Shown here piece after piece: positions 45,081 to 56,403 of a DNA stretch of 64,000 nucleotides. How positions within the stretch are numbered: position 1 is the stretch's first letter; each line of letters begins with the position of its first letter. The DNA lies in assembly GCF_958450345.1 (NCBI RefSeq), contig NC_088780.1:159632726-159696725 (forward strand). The letters run 5' to 3'. This DNA comes from Calliphora vicina. Lineage: Eukaryota > Arthropoda > Insecta > Diptera > Calliphoridae. The notes under the pieces are model-generated. The model saw only the letters and a list, made by a program, of their open reading frames with translations. It made no database searches and was not told where the DNA came from. The translations under genes and the position numbers were made by a program.

Positions 45081-45812
45081 GCAATACCGGTTAAAAACTA
45101 TTTAGAATGAAGTGGTTGGGAAGTTTTGCCTCACCCGCTTTTTAGTCCAGATCGATGCAGAACGCTCTCTCTGGGATTTGCTTCATTTTGGAACAGAGTA
45201 TCCGATATTGACTTGATTCGTTCTTGACCTCAAAAGATGAGCAGTTTTGGCTCGGAATATGTTGCTTGTTGAGTTGTTTTTGGCGTAAACAGATGGGAAA
45301 AGGCTAATACTTTGAATTAATGTATATTGTAAAAAACTTATACGGGCAAATCCCGGTATAACGAACGATATTTTGTCAGGCCAATTCTTTAAATTGAAAA
45401 AATCGTTATATTGAGATTTATTTTTTAATTAAGTTTATTTTTATGGGATAAACAAATAATGATGAAATAATTTTATAGAATTTTTTTTAAGGATTCCTCT
45501 CTCGGTATGATAACTTCTCTCCAGATTTTCTAAGAAGTCTTAAACCGTATAAAGCAATTCCATTAACTGGAATGTGTTTTTCATCTGGTCGAAAAACTAA
45601 CAAACAAGATCCTTTTCCATCGGGGTATTCACCATTCTTTAGTGATCGACCATTATTTGATCCATTCTGGTAGCTTCTAAATTCGTTAAATTTCTTTTTC
45701 ATTTTCTTCAAAGTAAATCATCAATATGATTTTGGTATTCCATATTTCACGGAAACTTTATTGATGCCTGTACTTTGTTCACATTCGTCTAAAAATGTTA
45801 CTTTGTGTTTGT

Positions 45813-45978
45813 TGTAATTAATTTCTAAATCAAGTAATCCATTTTTATATTTCAAATTCATTAATAATTTTTCATATTATAATTCATTCTTATTCTAATT
45901 TTTTCAGTAAATTGTTGTATGTTTTTTATAAGAATCTGTCTTAACTATTTTTGGAAAATCAAGTTAAGTATCATTTCA
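45813..45978 (+). repeat. 5' LTR of the mag-like element
   Basis: Matches 46761-46930 almost base for base, with small gaps. The tRNA-Ser primer site begins 2 nt after its end. Confidence 0.85.
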
Positions 45979-45998
45979 TTTGGCGACGAGGATGGGAT

Positions 45999-46460
45999 GC
46001 ATTTTGGTTGTCCCAAATTGTCAAACCAATTAAAGAACAAGTGGCACCTGTGTCAACTTGAAAAGAACAATTTGATTCGTTGACGTTAATAACAATAAAT
46101 ATTTTATCCTCTTTTGACAAATTGGCATTATAAATTTCTAGTTGCGATGGCTCCAAAATTTCAGTAAAATCAATGGATTCGAAAGAATCATTACCAATAG
46201 ACACCGAATTTACCTGATTGTTGTGTTTATTACGAACTTTTTTAGTTGAGTTTGATACGTCAGGTGAATTTGACTTAGTTTGACAAACACTGGAGATGTG
46301 GCCTTGTCTTGAACCGATGTTGCACACAGTTCTATCTTTTCTTTGATGGGAATTGCAACAAGAAGGGCACGATTTGAAATTAATGTCATTAAGTTTTTTG
46401 TATGGTACCTTATTTTTAAAATGCTGTACGGCATAGACCTCGGATTTGGGAGGAAAAAAT
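45999..46460 (-). pseudogene. Inverted gag zinc-knuckle and protease segment
   Basis: On the minus strand the segment reads SCPSCCNSHQ and then VCNIGSRQGHISSVC, two nucleocapsid zinc knuckles (the second has lost one cysteine), followed by an aspartic protease start with FQVDTGATCSLIG. That is the normal gag-to-pol order, but opposite to the LTRs, primer site and pol end. One frame (45971-46327) covers knuckle 2 to the protease; knuckle 1 is in another frame. Confidence 0.8.
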
Positions 46461-46605
46461 GGATAGAAGGTACTATTACTAATGTTGAAGGCAAAATGAT
46501 GTAAATGGGGTAATATAAGAAGACATCAAAATCAGATAAAAATCCGAATATCCTCAAAAACACCCAATTTACAAACTGAGAAAGACATTGATACTAATAT
46601 TGAAT

Positions 46606-46746
46606 TTAGAACAGCGTTCAAACTCTGGAACAAATGAACCAATACCACCACCTCTATCTCCAATCGAAAGTACATTGGGCTGGAACAATAATTCACGTCG
46701 TTCCCAGCGGATTAGAAGTAAACCAAAATGGTTTGAACCATATTAA
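46606..46746 (+). pseudogene. C-terminal end of pol, in LTR orientation
   Basis: A 46-codon plus frame reads NEPIPPPLSPIES, then RRSQRIRSKPKWFEPY and stop, 14 nt before the 3' LTR. Basic RRS.RIR..P.W..PY endings are typical of Ty3/gypsy integrase tails. Confidence 0.7.
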
Positions 46747-46760
46747 GTCTGGGGGAATAT

Positions 46761-46930
46761 TGTAATTCATTTCTAAATCAAGTAACCCATTTTTATATTT
46801 CAAATTCATTAATAATTTTTCATATTATACATAATTCATTCTTATTCTAATTTTTTCAATAAATTTTTGTATGTTTTTTATAAGAATCTGTCTTAACTAT
46901 TTTTGGAAAATCAAGTTAAGTATCATATCA
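46761..46930 (+). repeat. 3' LTR of the mag-like element
   Basis: Preceded by the purine tract at 46751-46757; starts TGTAATTC and ends ATATCA. Confidence 0.85.
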
Positions 46931-47185
46931 GTCTTTCAATGAAATTCTTTTTCAAAGACTTGAAAGGACTTATTTTATTTTCTGTACTAATTTTTAATGC
47001 TTTCTGTTCGTTATATTTATCGTAAAATTTTAAAAATCTTCGCTATATAAGGTTGTCAATGTTAAATTTTATCGTTTGTTTGATTTTGTTGGTTTTCTCT
47101 CAACATTTATCGAGCATACAATTTTATAAACGTAAATCCCAAATAAAAAGTTCTAGGGAAAAAAGTATGATAATCGGTGATCACT

Positions 47186-48010
47186 CTCATTTCCCAACAA
47201 AAATGTATTCTTATATTAAAGCCCAAAATACACTACTGTTCCTAGAGCAAAAAGTTTTTTATTTTAAAACATATTCCTAATCAAATCACTCATAGTATAC
47301 ATTCTCTTACAGTAAATATTGTTTATGCATGTATGTATTCCTACATATATATCGAAATATATGCCTGCATTGTTTTGTACGTGCATGTTTATGTATTGAT
47401 ATTTATGTATGTATTTGATACTTTAGCTTAAGGATGATTCCGGTTTTGCCCCCAACATACAATACAATCTACTGATGCTTTTTGTTGCTGCTGCATCCAT
47501 CTCCTGACGCCGTTACCTTGTTTTAGCGTTCATTTGTGCGTTGATCTGGAATTGTACTCAAATATTAATTTGCATATCGATTATAAACACCACGTTTATA
47601 TTTATGAACACGTGCCTTAGTTCCCTGTACAAACTCATCCATGTTCGGGTATTTGGAAGCACAAAAAAAATGTGTTTAATTTTTTTTGTTGTGAGAGAAC
47701 AATTTTTTTTTATTATAACAAACAATTCATATGCACTGCCGAAGGCTTTCGCTTGTATGAGATACTCATACTGGAGGGATATGTAGCTGGGAAAAAAAAG
47801 GAAGAATCGAATTTAAAGACCACTTGACTGTATGTATGTATATTCATATGTATATTATTTTTTATGATTAAGTAAACGTGTATTTCAAACATGACAATAT
47901 CTAATATTCATATAAAAAATAGTTTTTTTCTAGTTTTGTCTAAAATAGAGAAAAAAGTGGAATCATGAGTTATGTTGCGAAACATTTGCTTTAGTGTTTT
48001 GGAAGACCTA
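47186..48010. other. Non-coding stretch
   Basis: No gene or element was recognised. ATGTATGTATG-type words near 47340 and 47830 are simple sequence. Confidence 0.35.
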
Positions 48011-48257
48011 CACAGATAAAACAGATTCGTGATAGCAACCGAATTTGTTGCCAATCGAATGATTCGGTTGCACACATAGAATTTTTCGGTTCTATCAACA
48101 GAAAGTCAGTTGATAAAGAGGAATTTCGGCTGAAGCAACCAAAGTTTTGTTACCTATTCTAAAATTTTGTAGCCACAACTGTAAAATTCGTTTACTAAGG
48201 TAGAATCATTCGATTATCACCAAATTCGGTTGCTATCACGAATCTATTTTCTCTGTG
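48011..48257. mobile_element. 247-bp MITE, family P2, copy 2
   Basis: Same length and ends as 5820-6066, flanked by TA on both sides. The body words AGCAACCGAATTTGTTGCC and TTTTGTAGCCACAACTG are shared. Confidence 0.85.
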
Positions 48258-48379
48258 TAAGTTTTTCTCATACTTTAATTCCAGCATTTTATCTGGAATT
48301 TGTTAAATATTAGATTGTTTCTAAACTTGGTATTTAGAATGTTTCCCCATCCGGACCTCAGTTGTCCCAGTTATTTTTC

Positions 48380-50200
48380 AAATAAAATCTTCATTCTTCA
48401 TCCTGCAATCGCGACATTGGCATATCTATGAATTTCGATCAAAGCTGTCGTATACGATCTGTACGTTCTGCTCATATGTATGTATATGTCTCGGGAGACA
48501 GTCAAACTGCATGATGGTGCAGCTAGGATGACTTTACCGATGTCATCCCAGAATAAATTGTTTTGCCGATACGACATTATGTTCCATGACTGGCAGAATC
48601 TGTGTTTCCTTATGTTGATGGTAGATGTTCAGAGGTAATTTTCATGCAGTCCGTAATTTACGGCAGTTGTTAAGGCAGCATGAATTGAGAAGGTAAGTTA
48701 AGTGTAAGGTTGTCAAAGGATTCCCCAAAAATGAGAGGATCATACTCGAAATTTTTCCCATCGACTGCGTCGCCAGGACTGTTGTCTATGAATTCGATTA
48801 TGTTAGTTGCAGATGACACCCAGTGCAGGAGCTGCATAATTACGTTTAGTTTTTCAATGTGATCGTGAGACCTCTTCCACTCCTTATGAAGGTACGGAAT
48901 GTTTAGAGAGGTCGTAGTTATACATGAGTTTTTGGATGAGGTTTTGGAGTTCAGTTCCACAATGTGATCAACATCACTGCAGGATTTCGTTTAAAAGTGT
49001 GGCCTGACTGATAGTTAGATTCGAAAGCCTTCCACAAGTGTAGAGCCAGGACAGTCCTATCAGGTAGCCTCTGCTTGTGTAAGCCCTGTGATCTCTATTT
49101 TTGTAGCAGCTAATTTTCTGCAACGAGAATAAGCCAATGAATTTTGCCAATTTTACTGCATTCCGGAAATCTGTGGAAAATGTTAGGACTTTGAGCACAA
49201 GCTGGAAAAAATGGGGAGACGTAACAGTTTCTCAATTGAGACAGTTATTGTTCAAATCAAATCCTTGTGTCTGATATGGGCGTCCTTTAATTGCAACATT
49301 CATTCATCCTGCGATCACGAAATTGATGATGTTTCGATAACTGTCGTATACGATATCCCATTCAAGTTCATCCTGACATGACTAGGGGGAGAGTCCAACT
49401 GCATGATGTTCTAGCATAGATGATTCATCCGATGAGATCCCAGGAGGAGCTGTTTTGTCGATATGTCTGTGTTCCGAGGTAATTTGTATGCGGTCCGTAA
49501 TTTTCGACAGTCCTTAAGGCAGGTTTCCCTCAAAATGAGAATATCACTATTGGAATTTGGACCCCATTGACTACGATACCAAGAATACATGCAGATGACA
49601 CGCAGTATTGCGTATTACGCTTAGTTTTTCAATGTGATCAAGAGACCACTTCCAATTCTTCAAGAAGGTGCTGAAAGTTTAGAGTGGTCGTGAAGGAATT
49701 TTGGGAGTTTGATTCCAAACTACTAGCGAACGCTCAGATATTGTCCACAATGACCTGTTGATCACTGCAGGATGTCGTTGAAAGGTGTGGCCTGACTGGA
49801 CTTAAAATCGAAAGTCCTACACAAGTATAGCGCCAGGAGGCCTTTGTTTGTGTAAGCCCTGTGAGATTTGAGTAGCAACGGTACGGAATTATACGGAATC
49901 GGTGCTGATAACGAGGTGCTGGTAGGTTAGCTAGGTAGGTTAGCTGAGAGAATATAAGAACCTCATGCTATGTATCGTTTGGCTACATTGATGGCCTTTG
50001 CAACATCAGTTCACGTATACAGCTTCTGTGTATCCGATACAGGAATATTGTGAACCCCCGTTTAATAGTATCCTTTTCAGGGTGCTCAACAACAGTCTGC
50101 AAAATGCACACAAGCACCCTTCAGGGTAAGCTATAGTGGTATCCGCAAATTAAATCGCTAACCCATCATCCTACTTCATCGGGTTGGAGAGAAACCTCAA
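48380..50200 (-). repeat. Unrecognised element present as two diverged direct copies
   Basis: Blocks TTCATCCTGCAATCGCGA, CTGTCGTATACGAT, CAAACTGCATGATG, TGTTTTGCCGATACG, CGGTCCGTAATTT, TTTTTCAATGTGATC and GTGTGGCCTGACTG run in the same order in 48400-49030 and 49310-49860. On the minus strand, frames at 48670-48960 (YLHKEWKRSHDHIEKLN) and 48974-49198 (GLSWLYTCGRLSNLTISQATL) are plausible coding remnants read toward decreasing coordinates. The sequence is less AT-rich than its surroundings. I do not recognise the protein. Confidence 0.55.
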
Positions 50201-51394
50201 CCTGCCAACTCCTGAACTCAAGTTTTGTTTATTTCGCTTGTACTCCTGCTGTTATCCAACCTGCTGATGTCGCGATGCATTTGGACGATGTTTTGGTCTT
50301 CAGTGTAGGTACTTCGGATGTCAGCAGTCCTCATCTGCCAGTCCTGCTGCTTTTGCGGGAAATTAGATCCACCAACACAAAACACAATATATCTACTGGG
50401 AATCATTAATTGGTTTGTTTTATACAATTAACTTATTTACAGCATCTCAAATTGATTTTGAGAATTTGAATATATTGCAAACAGGGATGAAAATTGCAAG
50501 TTTAAATAAAATCAAGGAATATTCATTAAAATTTCATTTGAGAAAAATAAAATATTATTTATCTTTCAATTCGTATCAACTGCAGCAACATTGTATGATG
50601 ATGGTGGCCTAAAATAATTACACATTTTTCGTTGTACTAATAGTTAAATGCATTTTTAAAATTTTAATGATTTCTTTGATATTTTTGAATAAAATTTGCA
50701 TAAAAATTGAGTACAAATATTTTTGTCATCTAAAATCAGCAGCAGCAGCAACAACAACAACAACAAATTAAAATAAAATTTTGCAACAACGAACAAAATT
50801 TAATTAAATAAAATAAAACAAAGAATTTTCATGCACATTTATTTAGTCATATTCAAGAAAATGTCTAAAGTACGCAGCACAAAAGCCAATTGGCGAGGAA
50901 AATGAAACTCATACATAGTTTTATTTTTTCGACAACATCTTTATTGAAATTGAAGAAGCAAAAAAAACAAAAAAAACGCATACAAAATTTTCATATATGA
51001 AAAAGTTGCAATGAGGAGGAACAACAAATAACAATGGCAGCACAAAATTCTATAAACTAACTAAACAAATTGTTTAACAAATAAATAAATAAATAATTGA
51101 ATATAAACAATAATATGCAAGGCAAGTAAAGTAGTCAGTCGTAACTAGAGAAAATTTATATTTATTTGAATATAATCAGAAATCTGTTTTTGTTTTCTTA
51201 AATTTACAAACAACAATTGTTTTTCGAACAGTAATAACGAAAACAAAATATAAAAATAATTCTAATTTACAATGAAATTTATGTTTTTTTATATTGTAAA
51301 TTTAGAAACAGTTGAGCTACTCGTTTAGCAATAGGTAATAAAATATCTTTGTTTAATTTACATTGGAAATTAGAGGCGTACCAGTGGGTTAGCT
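50201..51394. other. Non-coding stretch with CAG/CAA microsatellite
   Basis: CAG/CAA repeats lie at 50737-50766. From 50430 onward the sequence looks non-repetitive and may be native. The minus frame at 50218-50427 may belong to the element at 48.4-50.2 kb. Confidence 0.4.
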
Positions 51395-51765
51395 GGGGGA
51401 CAATTGGCCACTTTTTGCAAAAAAAGTGATCATTTTCTCAGGCTCGTATCTTGCAAACAGTTCGGAATTTTGATTTACTCTCTTAGGCAAAGTTGTAGCC
51501 CTTGTCATAAAGAACAAAAATTGTGAACATATAAAATCAAAAAAAAATTCATCTTAAATTTTTTTTAAGCTGCCTAAAAGTATGCTTTAGTTTATAATAA
51601 TTTAATAGTTTATGGCCCAAAACACTTAATTCCTTTTTCTTACTAACTTATACTGACTTACCTAAATGGTGTTAAGAATGTTCCAGAAATTTGTTTATTG
51701 AGATCTTAGGTACATTTTGGTAGTTGATTGTTTCCTTGAATTTTGAACGGTTTAAATATCTATCA
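51395..51765 (+). repeat. Foldback family Y copy
   Basis: It shares CAGGCTCGTATCTTGCAAAC, ATTTACTCTC, AGTATGCTTTAGTTTATAAT and ATTTTGAACGGTTT with the copies at 26.7-27.8 kb and 54.8-56.6 kb. It preserves the empty site for Helitron H1. Confidence 0.7.
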
Positions 51766-51774
51766 TTTCTGCTC

Positions 51775-53450
51775 AACAAAGAAAATGTAGAATTTTGTGC
51801 CAACAAAGCGTCATATGCGGCAAGTTTTGCTTTACTTCTTTAATTTGAAAATTAATGCCACTCAAGCACGCCGATTGATTAGCGAAGCTTTTGGTGAATG
51901 TGTTTCATCGGTTTCAACGAGCAAGAGATGATATCTGCGGTGCAGAAGTTGTGATTTTGATATGGAGGACAAAGATCGCCCAGGCCAGCCAGTTTGAAGA
52001 CCAAGAATAGGAGGCATTACTTCAAGAAGATTGTTGTAAAACTAAACATGAGCTTTCAAAATCACTGGGAGCTACTCAAGCAGCAATTTCGAAACATTTG
52101 CAAGCAGCAGGATTCATCCAGGGAAATTCGTTAACATACGAAGTGAAGCTGAGAGACCTTGAAATACGATTTTGTATGTCCGAAATGATGCTTGAACGCT
52201 ATAATGGAAAATAATTTTTGCACCGAATCATTACTTGTGATGATAAATAGATCCATTCACATTAACCCGAAGCGTAAGAGATTGTATGTGAAGACCGACG
52301 AAGCAGCCGAATCGCCAAATCAAAGCCAAATATGCAAGGCTCTAAGGTCTGGGAGCAAAAGGGTCCCATTTATTATGAGTTGAAATCTGACCTGAACATC
52401 ACTGGCAGCTGATTCGTTTGAAGCGAGCCCAGAGTAATTCCATCATGACAATATGCATGACTCATGTTGCAATACCTGTTAGAAAGTACTTGGAATGAAG
52501 TGGTTGAGATTTTTTACAGTGCAGACCATATCTCGTCTGACTACTATTTGTTTCGAACGTTGCAGAACGCTCTCTCTGGGATACGCTTCTCTTTAGCACA
52601 GAGTATCCGATATTGGCTTGATTCATTCTTGGCCACAAAAGATGAGCAGTTCTTTTGGCTCGGAATTAGGGTTTTTAATTTCCCGAAATTTTTTGATTCC
52701 CGGGAATCGGGAAATTTTTCCCGAAATATATAATGATACTGTAAATTAGGAATATTATAGTCAAATTTCATATAAAAACTTGTGTTATAATTATTAAAAA
52801 ACAGAGCTTCGAATTAATTAATAAAATTTGAGCTTAATTCACTAAAATCTTAATCCGTAATTAAAGAATGTCAGTCTTTCATTCCATAAATCCATTCATA
52901 ATATTGATTTTTTTAGATTCATTTCAAAGCCTTTTTTAAACTGAATTAATAACAGATTATTCAAACTTTGAATGATTAAATTTTTGTTAAATAAAATCAT
53001 TTACAAAATTAATTGAAAAAATTGTCTTAAGTCTTTTTGTACTAGATTTGAATTGAAGAAAAATTTAATGATTTAATAAATTTTTGAAGCTATTATGCTA
53101 TGGATTTGAAGAAGAAATTTAAAGAAATTAGAATGATTCAATTAGGAAATAAAATCTATAAATAATGAATTCACTTTTTAAATTTTCATATGCATTTTCG
53201 TCAGCTTTTAATTCCCGGGATTCCCGACTAAAAATCCCAGGAATCGGGTAGTGAAAAATTGGCAAAATTCCCGGGAAATTTCTACCGGGAATTCCCTAGT
53301 TATAAAAACCCTACTCGGAATCTATATGTTGCCAGAAAGATGGGCAAAGGTCATAGCTAACAATGGCAAATACTTTGAATAAATTTATATTGTAGAAATG
53401 TTTTAAAATAAAAGCAAAAAATCCCGCATTTTTAAGTCATACACCTAATA
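51775..53450 (+). pseudogene. mariner relic (family M1), most complete copy, split by hAT
   Basis: The plus strand reads KRHMRQVLLYFFNLKINATQ at the start, then the CDFDMEDKDRPGQP linker, a degraded catalytic centre and, from 52464, DYYLFRTLQNALSGIRFS with YWLDSFLATKDEQFFWLGI. The aspartate of DYYLF corresponds to the third catalytic residue of the DD34D triad. The hAT element at 52667-53313 separates this from the end (LPERW-like, then ANNGKYFE), which finishes at AATCCCGCATTTTT near 53430. Many frameshifts and stops are present. Confidence 0.9.
52667..53313. mobile_element. hAT MITE with perfect 8-bp TSD inside mariner
   Basis: Inverted ends TAGGGTTTTTAA and TTATAAAAACCCTA are flanked by CTCGGAAT at 52659-52666 and 53314-53321. 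Removing the element and one duplication restores the TTGGCTCGGAAT..ATATGTTGCCAGAAAG sequence of other mariner copies. Subterminal CCCGGGAATT words cluster at both ends. It is 647 bp with no transposase. Confidence 0.92.
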
Positions 53451-54799
53451 TATTCCATCAAGCGATTAAAAAATTTCGATGATATCTCAGACACACATTG
53501 TTTTATTTAAAATTTTAACGCTTTTATAAAAGAGATATAAAGTTCATTGTGAAAGTTATTAAATAATTTTTTTCAATTTGTTCGACCCAGTGGAATATTC
53601 TTAAAACTACTGCACGGACCACCCCAGTGGTGCGATTACAGATTAGTTTTGCAATCGTGTTTACACGAAAATATGTCGCTTAACTACAAACTCTTGTTTG
53701 AAAATTACATGGTTCATAACTGCATTACACCAATATATTTTTTGAATCACAAAGATTAGAACAGATATCACAAAAAAAGTACTTACACCAATAACTTTTT
53801 AGGAATTTTAGAAATACAATTAACCACGTCTATCTCTGATCATACGTAAAATCGGAATGGTACATGATCGATGAACGAAAACAAAACTTGCTAATGTAAC
53901 AAAATCGGTCAGTTACTCAGTTTTAAATTAATCGGTTGATAGATTTACCACTATGGCAAATGATCCCCTTATATCCTAGTCTAAATCACTCCAGTTTAAT
54001 AATATTTTTAACTCTTGTTAGAAATTCATTTGTAATTATAAAAAAAAAACTTCTATTATTTTCTTCACCACTGTTAATAACTAAAATTGCATGTGTAAAT
54101 GCCTCTATTTATTCTCATACGTAAATGCGTTTCATTTATTAATAAAGTTTTCTTGCATTTTTTTTTTTATTTTTATTTTCATAAATATTTTCTGCACTAT
54201 TTTCTTTTAATATCAAATAGAGTGTGTTAATTTTTATTCGTATTCATGTGTGTGTGTGTGCATTTAGACATGTGTATTTTCTTTGAATAAATACACCTAT
54301 GAACCACCTACACACGCAGCAGTTTGATTATGAAATACAATTATTTTCCATTAAATTTTGATTTATGAATTCAAGGAATTTCCCCTACATTCTGCCTCTT
54401 TCATTTTGGCATTGCAAAGTTTTAGATTCGTGCACATAAAAACATCCTCAATTTACCCGTTAATATCTATTATTTGCTAATTATTGCAATGCAGATGTTA
54501 GAATTATGTATGTATATTTTTTGTCTTGCTTGAAATTTATGTGTGAAGGTGAGAATTTCTAATTAGAAAATTTAGTTTAAGCGTTAGAATAGTGTTTGTA
54601 TATTAAATTTGTGTTACTAATTAATTCATTAAAATGTAATTCATAATGGCTCATGCGGGGGCATTTCAGACTATAAAAAATTAGAAAATTCAAAATTTTC
54701 TTTGTCTAACGTTAAAAACGTTAAATTAAAAACTTTTGTACTTATCTGCAATAAAACGATATAAATTCAAATTTCCATATTAATTTTTAGACATTAAAA
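53451..54799. other. Mostly non-repetitive AT-rich stretch
   Basis: No gene or element ends were recognised. The 62-codon frame at 53936 has no motif; a GT run lies near 54245-54260. Confidence 0.4.
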
Positions 54800-55185
54800 A
54801 AAAAAAATTTTTTGCCAGAAAAATTCTTTGGGACCACGGTGTAATTTTTGCAAAAAATGTATAATTTTCTCAGGCTCATATCTTGCAAACAGTTTGGAAT
54901 TTTGATTTACTCTCTGAGTCAAAGTTGTAGCCATTGCCATAAATAACAAAAATTGTGAACATATAAAATCGAAAAACTTCATCTTCAAGATCAAAATCCT
55001 AAAAAAATCGATTTTTGTTGCCTTTTTCCCCTGTTCAGGTCCATAGGTAGCAAACCGTTCAAAATTCAATGAAACAATCAAGTATAAAAATGTACCTAAG
55101 ATCTCAATAAACAACTTTCTAGAAGATATCAACTTCCAGGAATGATTCTTAACACCATTTAGGTAGGTCAATATAAGTTAGTAAA
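54800..55185 (+). repeat. Foldback family Y, left arm of a split copy
   Basis: It contains CAGGCTCATATCTTGCAAAC, CATCTTCAAGATCAAAATCC and GGTAGGTCAATATAAGTTAG. The centre and right arm resume at 55871 after a DINE-1-like insertion. The 125-codon minus frame here is a reading through the repeat, not a recognised gene. Confidence 0.75.
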
Positions 55186-55870
55186 AAACAAGTAAGAGTG
55201 CTGTGCGGCTGTGCCGAATCTTATATACCCTTCACCAAATTATACTTCAAAATTTTAAATATTTTTAGGTAAACAAAATTTAAATTTTTTTTCCAGGTTT
55301 TTTTTAATTTTTTGGAAAATTTTTTTTTTCGATTGTTATTTAAATTTTTCTAAATTTTTTTTTAATTTAAAAATTTTTTTTTTTTGTTTTTTTTCAATTT
55401 TTTTTTTTTTTGTGAAAAAAAAAATTCGGGTTAAAATTTTTTTTCCGATTTTGACCCATTGTAGGTCCAACTTACTATGGTCTTATATACGTCGTTGCAA
55501 ATGTCTTTGAAATATCTATCATTAGATATCCATATTGTCTATATTAATGTCTTAGTAATCCAGATATAGTTCAAAAATCGAGGTTGTCTTGGTTTTTTCT
55601 TCATATCTCAGCCATTTGTGGACCAATTTTGCAAAATTCTCGAAAGCATGTCTGACAGAATTATTGAAAATTTGGATCCCGAAGATATCTGGGGTCTTCA
55701 GAAAATTGATTTCAACAGACAGACGGACAGACAGACGGACATGGCTTAATCGACTCCGCTATCTATAAGGATCCAGAATATATATACTTTATAGGGTCGG
55801 AAATGAAAAATGTAGAAATTACAAACGGAATGACAAATTAAATATACCCTGCTCACGAAGGTGAAGGGTA
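55186..55870 (+). mobile_element. DINE-1/INE-1-like element inserted in foldback Y
   Basis: It starts AAAACAAGTAAGAGTGCTG, then GCGGCTGTGCCGAATC, and ends CGAAGGTGAAGGGTATTAAA. A long poly(T)-rich stretch, GACCCATTGTAGGTCC, an ACAGACGGACAG repeat and GGACATGGCTTAATCGACTCC lie in the usual order. Confidence 0.75.
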
Positions 55871-55980
55871 TTAAAACTAAAGGAATTTGGTGTTTATTAA
55901 ATTATTATAAACTAAAGCATACGTTTAGGCAGAAAATTCGAAATAAATTTTTTAAAGTTTTTTGTGATTTTGATCTTGAG

Positions 55981-56403
55981 CATTGGTAAGGAGTTCATAT
56001 TGTTGAAATTACGAACATTTTCGTGAATTTACACCCATGGTAGGCGTTCATATTGTTCAGGTTACGATGATTTTCGTCAAACAACCCGAATGGTAACAAA
56101 AGAGCGTAAAAATACACACAATTCATTCAGTTTCTTGATGTTGTTGTGGATATCTTATTTTTTACCCAAAAGAGCACACAAATTAAATGCTTCTTTTTGC
56201 CTACCAATGATTTACACGTACACAACCCGAAAGTAAACAAAACACACAGCAAGAGCGTAAAAAATACAAATAACTCATTTAGTTGCAAACAATAGAGCGT
56301 AAAAATACAAATATTTCATTCTGTTGCTTGATGTTGTTGCGAATTTTTTATTTTTAACCCATACATGCACACAAACTACAATTTCTCTTTTTGCGCTTCC
56401 CTG
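55981..56403. mobile_element. hAT-type MITE family C1 with perfect 8-bp TSD
   Basis: It begins CATTGGTAAGGAGTTCATATTG and ends GCGCTTCCCTG, flanked by ATCTTGAG at 55973-55980 and 56404-56411. It is homologous to 26401-26639 but longer because a second family member sits inside it. Confidence 0.9.
56035..56209. mobile_element. C1-related MITE inserted into a C1 MITE
   Basis: CCATGGTAGGCGTTCATATTG begins and TTGCCTACCAATG ends this 175-bp insert. ATTTACAC flanks it (56027-56034, 56210-56217). Without it, the host reads GTGAATTTACACGTACACAACC exactly as at 26440-26461. Confidence 0.9.

Larger units (their letters stand above)
44300..45340 (+). pseudogene. mariner relic (family M1) with internal duplication
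   Basis: It keeps KDRPGEPKKFEGQELEALLH, EDCCKTQ and CLRAAGFI from the DNA-binding half, then a C-terminal half with WLDSFL..DEQF-like residues near 45210-45250. A 124-bp direct tandem duplication (44446-44569 and 44570-44693) breaks the frame. At 44911-45080 an AGTAG-rich block replaces part of the catalytic region. The 3' end is cut by the pogo relic at about 45350. Confidence 0.85.
45813..46930 (+). mobile_element. mag-like Ty3/gypsy LTR element with inverted interior
   Basis: LTRs of about 166 and 170 bp (45813-45978 and 46761-46930) are direct repeats starting TGTAATT and ending CA. After the left LTR, TGGCGACGAGGATGGGAT at 45981-45998 is exactly complementary to the 3' end of insect tRNA-Ser (as I remember that tRNA), a primer site used by mag-type elements. 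Before the right LTR there is a GGGGGAA purine tract. Between them most of the genome is deleted and the gag-protease part is inverted. Confidence 0.85.
45350..47045 (-). mobile_element. pogo-like DNA transposon relic split by a mag-like LTR element
   Basis: Inverted TATAACGAACGATATT-type ends lie near 45370 and 47030. On the minus strand, 45720-45810 encodes KVTFLDECEQSTGINKVSVK and then YGIPKS, the N-terminal helix-turn-helix of pogo transposases. The frame at 45487-45711 continues with SYQNGSNNGRSLKNGEYPD and, further on, EKHIPVNGIALYG, matching a CENP-B type DNA-binding domain. The DDE domain is absent. The LTR element (45813-46930) lies between the first helix-turn-helix and the right end. 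Confidence 0.7.

Noticed and set aside
54794..55171. 125-codon minus frame, the longest uninterrupted frame after the secreted-protein gene
   Set aside because: It lies entirely in foldback repeat Y. Other Y copies do not keep the frame and no motif is visible.
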